From the NCBI GenBank assembly GCA_021186555.1, contig JAJKFL010000042.1, positions 25,853,521 through 25,917,520 on the forward strand: 64,000 nt of DNA, read 5' to 3'. This DNA is from Reticulitermes speratus. Taxonomy: Eukaryota > Arthropoda > Insecta > Blattodea > Rhinotermitidae. The position numbers and the translations under genes are program-made. Positions 1 to 10,800 of the stretch are shown piece after piece (position 1 is the first letter of the stretch; every line of letters begins with the position of its first letter). The notes beneath the pieces are model-generated. The model saw nothing but the letters and a program-made list of their open reading frames with translations, searched no databases and was not told the DNA's origin.

Positions 1-936
1 TGCAGCAAATTTCCTTGTTACCTTAATATATAACATGTATTTCTAAGGGCAATTTTTACGTGCATTCATGTGGAACACAGGTGATTTAAAGGTTAAAGCA
101 AGAACAAAGTATTTTATACTTTGCCCAGAACTGTTAATGGAAATTACATGGTTACATGTTTCAATGTATCCATCAGTCCTCACAACTGTTATAATAGGCT
201 TACAAGTTCTCTATGTGAGTCACATATGTAGCTCCCCTCAGTGCATTATGAATGTCCTATATGTGGGCTGCTGCTGCTTTCACCCTCATACAGAAACATC
301 TAAAAGCCTTAGATCCACAGACCTGGACAGCCAATTTTCTGGACCACAATGAACAATCCAATGGCCAGGGAATGATCACCAAGGCAAACTTCACACAAAA
401 TTCCTAAGCCACAATGTGTACACAGACTGATGGTGGTACTTTTCTGCACCTACTGTGAACCTGAACTGTTATGCCACTCTGCTAGGTAAGTCTGCTTATT
501 CATATCAATTCTGTTTTATCATTTTTTACCATTCACACCATTCTCCAAATTCAGTCACAGCTCCATGACCATTCTGACTTGGGCCCATATTCATATAATT
601 AATTAAATCTGAGGTTCTCACAATGGTGCTACAGAAGCTTCAAGTCTTTTGGGATGTTACATCCCGCCAACTGGTAAATAGCTACTGATATATTGAAGGA
701 ACATCAGCAACCACTTACCAGTTGATATGGCGTAACCTCCCAGAGGCTTGAATCTTCATGTTACTTTGTTGCTCAAACTGACCCCTCACAGCTCCTACAT
801 TATGACCTTCCCTCCTAAATCCTGTATGCAGTACACTAAAGTGAGGTTCTTAGACAGTGCTTCACTAGGCCCCCAACTCAACAAGAGCATCCAAATTTTT
901 TGCCTCCATGCATACTTGTAAAAAAAACTCTCACTA
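1..936. other. Intron sequence with a hairpin repeat, no exon found
   Basis: This lies past exon 13 in the direction of Acf1 transcription, so it is probably intron 13. I searched both strands for the next BAZ1A segments and found none. The only structured part is a hairpin repeat at about 612-790, listed separately. Confidence 0.5.
612..790. repeat. MITE-like hairpin of the GAGGTTCTCACA family
   Basis: It begins TGAGGTTCTCACA and contains two inverted arms, about 635-680 and 716-765. The left reads TTTTGGGATGTTACATCC and then CCAACTGGTAA; the right is its reverse complement with several differences. The same GAGGTTYTCACA start occurs near 8000, 42918, 43654 and 44603, so it is an interspersed family. 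Confidence 0.5.
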
Positions 937-1236
937 CACAGGACAAAAGAAAAATGTATGGCCAAAACCTACAAAAGGTGAAGCTACACCATAAGACAAG
1001 AAACAACACATCAACATAGGCCTTATGAAGCATGGTTTCCTAGTTATGGCCACCTTACAATTAAAGAAAATTTTCAAAGTGTCCACCTTGAGTTTCCATG
1101 CAGTTGATCTGCAACTCGCATCAGTCGGCTTGTGTCTTTCACGGTGACAGAAAAGCAAGGCAGCAGGCAGTCTGTGTATAGCAAACTATCGTCAATTTGT
1201 GCATTCAGTTCAAACTGTCAAATAGGTGAAAAGGCT

Positions 1237-3827
1237 CAGTACACGTAGGCTGAAATGATCAACATGCATCTGATGTTTAGCTGAGTTTATGGTAGTGAAT
1301 GTAAAGGACATCGTATGTACCAAGAACATTTTCTGCAGCGTCAAATTGCAGACAGAAAAACTTTTTCCACAACTGATAGATGGCTGAGAGAAAATGGGAC
1401 ATTTAACCTTTAGAGTCCGTGCGTCCTATATAAATGACGGGGCCCTTTAAATCGTCAGTCGTCCTTTGCTGCCTAGGACCGCTCAAGAGAGCTCCCACAG
1501 CTTTAAAAACATGTAGGGAACTTGTATAGCTCCCAATTCCGCGTTAGATGAAATGTTTGGTTTGCTTCACGCTCCGACCACTTTACCCCAGGCAGGAACT
1601 CAGGCTTAAACATTGAAGAGGGTTTATCAGCATTGAGCTTCATAAGCAAAGCGAACTGCCTTGGGAGTTGTTTTTCTGCCGTCTGCATACAGTATCGTGT
1701 TGGCCATAAATTGACCTACAGTGATTCATATAATCGGGCTTTATATTTCAAAGGGACACCATACAATGGCCCTTTCACTCCACGTGGTGTATGCAAGCGC
1801 CTGTCAACTTTCTGTTTCTCGGAGCCAATGAAAAGAGCAATTTCTGTAGATAAGGCGGGTCTAAAATTACAAAGATACGTACTGTAAGCTGGTGTGCAAG
1901 CCATAAATTAATCTGTGTTTATTATTTTATTATGGCAGGCATTGCATTCAATTTCGTTCTAAGAAAATGATATCAGGCGACGTTTACTTTCGTATGCAAA
2001 AATGTACTATATCTCTGCTGCCTTATTCCAAATAAAACATCAAACAAATCTTTTATGTTTTTCTTAAATTTAAAACACTCTTCAATAATTTCTTGAAGAC
2101 GAGAACTTCTCTTTGTTTTCTGAACCTTCATTTTAGGTTCAAAAACGCGTATAAGTATGTCTGTGGGTTTGGAAAGTCTTTCGGCGCGTAGTTCTGTTTT
2201 TCTCTAAGCGTTGTTGGTACCGATGGAAGCCAATATGTGTAGTGTTTAGTCTAGCAAAGTGTTATTGAAACAGTGTTTTATTTCAGTTGGGTGTGCATTC
2301 ATTAGGAGGTGTGTTGGTTAGTAAAGGCAATACTGTAACAGTGAAGTGAGTCATCACAACAACGTTTCTTGGTGTTGAGTATTTTGCGTAGTAAGGTGGG
2401 CTGATTTTTTCCTTCTCGGTCAATCTTGTAATGACGCTGAACAAACCTTACACTGTTTAGACTAACAACAATCATTTAGTGTTACTAATAAGAACTGATT
2501 ACTGCTGAACGATAGGCACGAATATGTCTCATGAAAACGAGAAAAAGGAATCCCGTAAAATGAATGTCTCGACCAGCCACAAAAATGACGACTTAAAATT
2601 CAAATTCACAAGAATATGAAATTGTATTATGTTTATTTAGGCAGTAAGGATACATGCTGAATTTTAATGTGCTCTGCTAAAAGCCTGTTCCAATTTCTAC
2701 AAAATGGAAGTAATTCCACCATTTTATCTCTTCCAGATAAAATAATATTAAAGTTTTTCTAACGAAAGCGCTAATGTTTAAACGGCCAACGCGGGGACCG
2801 CAGACCCGATCACACAGGGCTTGTGCCGTAAAGTAGGCCACTTATCTCGATTTAAAGGGCAACGCTGAGAAATAAGTCCGGCCGCTAAAGGTTAATGTGC
2901 AGCCAAAAGACTGTTGGCAACCAAACCATTAAACACCTAAACACAAAGGCAGAATCCTTGATGTCATTTCTGCAAATCCAGAGACAAGCACTAGAAGAAT
3001 AACAATGTGTGGGAGTTTCACAGAACAGTGTGGCAAGTCCTGCACACACAGCTTCTCTACCCCTACCATCTACGAGTGCAAGGACTTCAGTCAACTGATT
3101 ACCTTCCAAGAAGAACATTTTCAAAGTGGTTTCTTAGGAAACATGCTGGTAATCTTGCATTCTCATCTTTAATTTTATTTACCGAGGAGGCAGGATTTTC
3201 AATGCATTTCCATTTTTTATTTTATTTACTGACGAGGAATGATTTTCAGGATATGGAATAATCAATTTTCACAATCAGCATGTATTGGCAAATGAAAATC
3301 CACATGGAAACTTGCACTCCAGGCACCAGCAACAATTTTTTCTAAACGTGCAAGCTTTATTTGCACGAAACAGACTTTTGGGACCCTACATTCGTCCACC
3401 ATGTCTGACTGGGGCTGTTTACCATGATTTCCTACAAAATATCTTTCCAGAACTGTTGCACATCGTGGATCCACAGACTATGATTCATTTATGGTTCATG
3501 CCTGACAGTGCTCCACCACATTTTTTTCTTGCAGTTCTCAAGTTCTTGAATGTCTTTCTGGAACCATGGATAGGACAAGGTGGGCCAACAGCATGGTTTG
3601 CTTGTTCCCCTGATTTTAAATCCCTTAGATTCTTATCTCTGGGGACACCTAAGTTCTACTGTTTACGCTACAGAAGACAATGATGTACAGGACTTGCAAC
3701 AACAAATACAATGGATTTCAGATGACTTATGCAACGCCTATCACTGTTCAGACACGTATTGTCCTGCGCTGAAGCTGAAGGTGGACACATCACACATTTT
3801 CTTTAATCTTCAGGAGGCCGTAACATA
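1237..3827 (+). pseudogene. Broken DUF4817-type transposase
   Basis: The first piece (1237-1404) carries the HTH-like N-terminus. The 1403-2895 insertion interrupts it. The rest (2896-3827) carries the DDE region in at least three frames: ILFTEEAGF (first acidic block, altered), LLHIVDPQTMIHLWFMPDS (second block, with PDSAPPHF where HDGAPAHF is usual) and the third block near SYLWGHLSSTVYATEDNDV. The family encodes a cut-and-paste transposase of roughly 400 residues. Stops and frameshifts occur throughout. Confidence 0.7.
1403..2895. mobile_element. Non-autonomous piggyBac-type element, copy 1
   Basis: It is bounded by TTAA on both sides (1403-1406 and 2892-2895) with imperfect inverted ends TTAACCTTTAGAGTCCGTGC and TTAACCTTTAGCGGCCGG. 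It sits inside the HTH part of the DUF4817-type transposase, whose reading resumes after it. A related element lies inverted at 16368-17903. The TTAA duplication and terminal CC are typical of piggyBac. No transposase is recognisable, so it would depend on another element. Confidence 0.7.
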
Positions 3828-4002
3828 AAAACCACACTTCAGCAGCCCTATGTTCTTTTCTTCTTCTCCTCCTCCTCTCTCTCTCTCTCTCCTCCTATTT
3901 TTTGGGGGGGGGGGGGGGGGGTGCAGATTCGCCTTCTGTAGGTCTGGCCGTGCATTTTCATTCACCCTGTATAAATGAGTCAATGAGTCGTATGATACTT
4001 AC

Positions 4003-4849
4003 CTGAGTTCGATCTAATTTGTGTACTGGACAGTTTGCCATCTTCTGCACTATGTACGTCCTTTCCTGCAGCAATGTCTGTCGTAGTTCACTTTCTCGGA
4101 TACCACGCCTATTAAGGCATTCAATCAAATGATTAATATCTTCTTCTTTACTGAAGAAAGCCCATCTGGTCCTGTTAACTGAATCTGCTTTTCCATGTAC
4201 TGGACAAGTGTTGATATCTGCTGTGCAAATCAAGGGCTGCTGACTTGTCATGGTCACTTTATCAGAATCATCATTCATCTCACTACTTGTCCATGCTATT
4301 TTGTCACTCAATCCCCTATTACTGTTCACATGAGACACATCACCAGAATCACTACTTGCATTCTTTTCAGCCAATAATTTCTTGCTGCCACTAGAAGCAG
4401 CCACCGGACGAGCTTCATCACCAACATCATTCTCCTTGTCACTACCACTCCCTCCATTCCACTCCTCTTCAAACAGCTTTCGTACGTATGTCAGGGTATC
4501 ATCTGAACGAGCTGAAGCAGGATTATACGGTGTACGCTCTGTCAAACAAGACCCTGCCCACTGTTCATCGTGCTCAATAAACAGTCCTGGGAGAGACGAA
4601 AACACCCAGAAACGTCGATGGGCACGGTCAGTTCCTATGGGCAAAACCTGGTGTCCTAATACTGCTTGGTACAATTCACGTGACTTCTTCTGTATTTCCT
4701 GTTTCCGACGTAATGATTCCCGATCCAGCCTCTGCTGCCGAACTTCTTCCGCTTCAGCTGATATGTCAGTAGCAGATACACCAGCCGATGTTGCTACTGT
4801 TACAGCATCACCTTTAGGTTTGAGTTTAGCTTCCTTTCGTTCTTTAATC
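4003..4849 (-). CDS. Acf: Acf1 exon 13 (WHIM2/WSD and WHIM3)
   Basis: The acceptor TTTCATTCAG completes an Arg codon, followed by IKERKEAKLKPKG. The exon encodes 282 codons. A basic coiled segment leads to VLPIGTDRAHRRFWVFSSL and PGLFIEHDE (WHIM2/WSD; human PLGRDRYRRRYWIFPSIPGL), then a Ser/Asp-rich spacer, and RWAFFSKEEDINHLIECLN with ESELRQTLLQER (WHIM3). It ends in phase 0 at ACTCAG before donor GTAAGT. It is the last exon I can find in the window. Confidence 0.96.
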
Positions 4850-7800
4850 CTGAATGAAAAAAAAATCATACGATGAAAAAATCATACCAATTACACACAG
4901 CAATGTGGTGTCTCAACTCACTCACATATGCAAACAGAATTACAATTACACTGGACTAACCAACAAATTCCACACCACACAACAGTTTTCAAGCAGTTGA
5001 CAGGTATCCAACAGATCAAGGAACTCCCTGCTTTGATGGAAAATATTCATCACAAACTCCATAAAACCCCAGTCCTGCGCCAATTCAAACAACTTAACAT
5101 CTGCACACTTTACTTCCCTGACCTTCTTAATCTACAACCGGTCACTTTACCCAGATATTTTCCAACCAAAATTTTATGTACCTTCTGGTGTCACTCATGC
5201 CACATCACTGAATTATGCTGTAATTACTTCATTTTGCTTATTAGGTTTATTCTGTAGAACCTCCTGGATTCGGCTTGAATATTTTTTTTATTAGGCCAAC
5301 ATATTTGGAAAGTACGTACATGCATTTACACACACACACAGAACATAGTTAGTTGTGCTCAGCAACGGTAACATGATGGAACCCAGGCGGCATAAAGGAA
5401 AAGCTCTCTACCTTAACACTAGGTGGCAGCAAGTAATCAATTTCATATTTCAGTCATTTTATTACAAGAGAACATATGTGTGCAATAAAATATATGATCA
5501 CATAATATATTTATAACGTGTTTACCATAGGATTGCAAGGTGATAGGAAGTCACAAACATGGTTGCTGGTAACCTCACATTTTAGGAACACCATGCACAG
5601 AGGTTTTCTTACAAAAACACAACACAGCATTTGCTGAAAGATCCTCTCAGTGTACAATGGTAAGAGAATAAATTTTGTACATATTTAAGTTACACAGTCT
5701 GCAACTCTATGTTAAGCCTTCCAAATTAGGGATGAGGCTTGTTTTCACACGTTATGTTACTGTTCTTCAAGCCAATTCTAAAGGATTTTGAGAGTGGTAT
5801 ATTACACTTTGGTACTAGGTTTCTGTACTCTGTCCATCATCTTGTACTATCTCAGTTCCACAGAAATCGCAACACAACACCACCATCACCTTAACACACT
5901 CGCTACCATACCTGACCTTAGGCGGATAGACCTGCATTGTCCAAACGCCCATATTCAACCATGGTCCGATAAGGACAACACACAAAAGAAAATGTGAGAC
6001 AGCTTTCTGAATGCTGTTTTACTACGTAGTTCTTACCGTGCTCACTAGATGGTGCTAGAATCTTCACTCTGACATCAGATTTCTGTGGTTTCATGTATTG
6101 CAGACATTTTTCCTTTATTATTTTTAGTGGAGATTTCTGAGAATTTCCGTCTTTCAACACGGTGAAGAGGAAAGGTGAAGATGTGAACAGTGAGAGTAAA
6201 AAACGAAGAATTACATATGACAGGAGTTTAGATGATGACGACATTGCAGAAATATTGGTTTATGAAGTTGCAGAAAATGAACTTATTCCATCTGATAGTG
6301 ATTCTAGTGACAGTTATGATGAAACTGATGTCCACATTATCGTTCCACCCAATTCTTCCCCACTCTCCCACCCCTCTCCCTTTACCTTTAACTGCAAATG
6401 TAGGCATAAATGTGGTAGTTCAATCTTGTAAAAGTGTTGTCATTTGTTGACTTATTTTGCACCCCAGAATTTTATCAACATCTTGCTGATCAGACTAACC
6501 TCTATGCAAGTCAAGCCATCACTGCAGTGCCATACCCCTTCACACGATATTAATTATATCAGACTTAGGTTCCTGTGATAGTGGAAGATATGAAGAATGT
6601 TTTAGGCCTAACATTCATCACGGGAATAGTCAAAAAACCAAAACTCAAAACGTACTGGACTGATGATCCTGTTTTTGGTACATCAATTGTTTCCCAAAAC
6701 AATGCCCCGCAATCAATTTGAGGCCATTTTAGCCTTTTTGCACTTCAATGACAGTAGTTTGAATGAAGCTGATTCCTGTGAGCTCTACAAAATAATACTT
6801 GCTCTTTTGATTAAGTCAAACACATAAAAGAACACTCACCATCCTTCAGTTCATGCAAACTGTAGCCAGACACCTCATTCAACAAGATGACATACCAGAA
6901 ACTCCTCAGTCACCTGCTTCTACTTCATCATCAACTAGCCTCCCCACAACCTCAAGTGTAACACCCCCAAGATGAGCTCCAGCCAAAGACCCTCCATACA
7001 GACTTGATGGAAAAAGAAAAGAACATGTTCTCCTACACTTCCCACAACCCTCCGCCCAAAATAAACTGATAGAACACCCACAAGAAGATGCAGTGTGTGC
7101 TTAAAAACCAAAAACTAAGGGAAACTGGATGGCTTTGTAAAAAGTGTAGATCCAATTGTACCCAGACTATGTGACACAACATACCACACACTGAAACATT
7201 ATTAGACAGTATGTTTTGTATCCTATAAAAACTTGGTGAACCTATCTTTAATAGTTTTCTTAAAATTAAAGTCTACACGTTCAGTTGTAAAATAGTGGTG
7301 TTAATTTAAAATCTGTTGAGCCAGCAGTTTATCAGACAGTCCAGATGCTGGGAGTGGATGTGTTAACAGGTAACAGCATTCACATGGAGAATAGAATGTG
7401 TGTCTTTCAAAACTGCAGGAATTTTTAATATAACACAGTGGTGACATACCTCACTGCCGCTGCCTCCCTTTCCTTCTTGACTTCTGCAATTTGATGTGCC
7501 CTTATTTCAGTACGAAGTTGCTTAACTTTCTCCCCCCGTTCATCAATTACATCTCTCACAGCAGCATATGTTAAGATCTGGTTAATAAGACACGTCACAA
7601 TCTGCAATTTATCTCCTGCAAAAGACAATACAACCATTAGGCCCTGCAAAGGTAAAGTGCTCCCTGGGCACACAATTAGGCATACAGGTGAGTGGAGGTA
7701 GAGTTCTACGCATCCTTAACCTTGGCACTAGATGGAACTAAGTAGTCAGATTCACACCCCCAGCCACTTTATTCCTGGAGAAGAAGCCCCTAGAACCCAC

Positions 7801-10800
7801 ATAACAGGATGCTGGGTGGGGTCCAGAACCAGTCTGGATGCTTTGGAGATCAGAAAATTCGAATTTCCCCTGCTCCAATCAAAAGATTCCTTGGTCAGCC
7901 AGCCTGTAAGCTAGTCACTACACCAACTACACAATATCGGCCTCTATTAGGCCGTGTAAAAGAAAACCTTATAAAATAAATATTATATTGAAATTTGAGG
8001 TTCTCACAGCAGTGAGCATCAAGAATATGATTTCTGGGATGTGATGCCATGCAGCTTGGTAGATCTCAGATGATCATGTGACTTACCTAAAGGCAGATCA
8101 CATACATTCATTACACTAAGTGATCTAAGTATATGAGGCTGCTGGATCCGCAGAAGCAATCCTGGATCATCCAAACTTGTATAACCACCACGCTGCTGAT
8201 ATCTGGTAAAAAATAAAATCAGATTTTACGTTCAGTCCACAGGAATTAAAGGCACATGAAAGAATTAAATAATTTGTTTAGTAGTACTAATTTTTTAGTA
8301 GATATAAGAATAAACCTACAAACTCTTTTCTGAGCTACAGAAATTCCAAGTATGAGAAATGCACAAGAAAGAACGTTTTAGTTTCACTGTAAAACTCAAA
8401 ATGCATAGGAAACAAACCACAGTCACTTTTAACCTTTTTAACTGCCATTCATGACAATTACATTTTCAAGTGCAGCCAGTATCCCACCTACACCTACATT
8501 TTCCAAGTGGTCTTTTCCTTACAGTTTCCCCACCAAAACCTTGTATACATTTCTCTTCTCCGCCATATGTGAAGCATGCCTCACCCATCTCATCTACCCC
8601 CTGAAATGCTCACCCTAATATCTGGTGAGGAGAAAAGATCATGAAGCCCTTCACTGTGCACTTTGTCCCATCTCCTGTTACTAACTCTCCCTTACAACCA
8701 AATAATGTTAACTTCTAATACTGTAAAAAGGACTCAGTTCAAACAGATGACACTGAGCTTTGGTGACAACTGCACATGCCAGAACTACTGTTGCTCAGTT
8801 TACAGTGTTGTTCAAACACTGGCAAACACCTCCAACTGCATCAACAGCACCAGTCGCAGTGAGTTCTGAATGTCATTTCCATGTGTACTGCAAAGCTGCA
8901 GGCAAGGTAAGAGAAGAGAAGACAAGACAAGAGAAGAGGAGCCCAACTAGACCTCTTTCAATGATAAAAGACCTACCAGTGATTTACCAGGAAAATGTGT
9001 GCTACATATTCCCTTTCCTTTCTCCCTCAAAGGGTTCTATGCAAAAACTTGAAGACATAAAAGAAGTTACTGGGACAAAAATCAAACAATCTACATTTTT
9101 GAAACAATAAACACACTGATATTCTGACATGTACAAACTGTCATTCACAGCTTCTAGATTAAATTTAAATAACTCTAACAAAAATCATGTTTACACATTT
9201 TACTCAAATATCTCTATTTAAATAATGATATTCCTTTATGCTCAGCAAGCAAATCCACAGTGAAAGATTAGATATTCAGTATACAGCTCAAAGCCCATAA
9301 ATTCAGTCCAAAGCACTTCAAATTAATGAGGTTCTACTACAGCTACTTGTTTCAAAATGTCACACAATTTAAGCTCCATAAACACAGTTACTTTGAAACA
9401 TCTTAAATAAAATACTGTATTTACCCAAATGCAAGATGACTCTAACCTGAGATGACCCCCCCCCCCCCCAAATAAAACACGTCTGCTAAGGAAGGGTAAA
9501 CATATTTATCCAAATCTAAGACAACCCCACAAAAATAAAATGTCTGCTAAGAAAAACTATTCTATAATTTATCTCATACACTTAGTACACAAAGCATGTC
9601 AGATTCTCTCTACCTTTACCGATAAGTGTCACTGTCCCCATCTTCAAATTCAGTGCCTTCATCTTCCTCACACTCATTCCTAACACCCCCTTCCTCTTCA
9701 CTGCCATTCAACAACATACCGTATATTCTCGAATCTAATCCGCACTTTTTTTACAGTTTTAGAGGGCTAAAAAATCAGATGCGGATTAGATTCGCGGTCT
9801 AGGGCTGGATTTTGGAAAAATGGTTGAGCTGCTGTACAATATAACAATAACGTAATTAACATAATTAATAAACAACGTAAGAACAATACAATACAATAAT
9901 CTATTATTTTATTATTATAATTTATTATTCATCAGACTCGCCGTCATCACTCATAATTCGAGGAATGTTCAAAGATCTGGCCTTCTTTATCGCCTCCTCG
10001 CGAGTAGATCATAACTCACAAACAGTCCAGTCTTGCGTCTCTCTTGAAAAAACGTGAAGACTGCATCATCAATTTCAGGAAATCGTCCTTTCTTGGGTCC
10101 AGTGAATTTCCTTCGTGACGCCTCACACCCGCTGATCGCTGCCTTGTGTTTCCGCCATAGTCGAACGTTGCTTTCATCAACTCCAAAAATTGCAGCGGCT
10201 TTGCGGTTTCCATTCTCCTCTGCGCACCGAATAACTTCACGTTTGAACTTTGCCGTATATGAGAGTCGTTTAGATTTCAGGTGTCCCTCTTCCATAACTA
10301 CGGTACACGACAAATTGGAACAAGCACCTCCCACGTTTCAACAACTAAAGATCAGCTGGCTTCAGACGAGATTGCGCACGTCTGTTGAGAAAGACCCCGC
10401 CTCTATCGGTATGACTCATCGGCCACAGGCGTAGCGTCGGATTTTAACGCATTGGTAACATCCAATATTATTCAATCAGTCGCCCCATGGGCAAGGGGTG
10501 GTTGAAGGAAAGGTGCGGATTAGAATCACAAACTAACTTTTTTTCGTTTAAGAAGTCGCCAAAAACTGGGTGCGGATTAGATTCGGGTGCGGTTTAGATT
10601 CGAGAATATACGGTATTACCACCAGTCCCATTCACTGCATTGGCTACACAGCACTTCTTAAAACCCTTCAGTCACTTCTGGTGAGATGCGCTGCCATGCC
10701 ATTGTGATCCAAATTGACTAAATACCGTATATTCTCGAATCTAATGCGCATCCGAATCTAATACGCACCCAGTTTTTGGCGACTTCTTAAACAAAAAAAA

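Larger units (their letters stand above)
937..3970 (+). mobile_element. DUF4817-type DDE transposon with long TIRs, split by a TTAA element
   Basis: The ends are inverted copies of about 200 bp. Near 960-1100 and 3780-3960 both read inward GGTGGACAC, TTTTCTTTAAT, and outward toward CACAGGACAAAAG or, on the right, ACAGGGTGAATG. The transposase reads left to right: an N-terminal part at 1237-1404 (AEMINMHLM, then DRWLRENGTFN), and after a 1.49-kb insertion VSANPETSTRRI-like residues, LLYPYHLRVQGL, an ILFTEEAGF block, RLLGPYIRPPCLTGAVY and RWIGRGGP-like residues. Known insect members combine an N-terminal DUF4817 HTH domain with a Tc1/mariner-like DDE core. Several frameshifts make it inactive. 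Its right end lies about 30 nt from the exon 13 donor. Confidence 0.75.

Noticed and set aside
1-4002. Further Acf1 exons (PHD or bromodomain)
   Set aside because: No C4HC3 pattern, bromodomain motif or BAZ1A-like segment on the minus strand; the open stretches there belong to the DUF4817-type transposon.
4382-4876. Plus-strand ORF of 164 codons
   Set aside because: It is antisense to exon 13, with low-complexity Ser/Arg composition.
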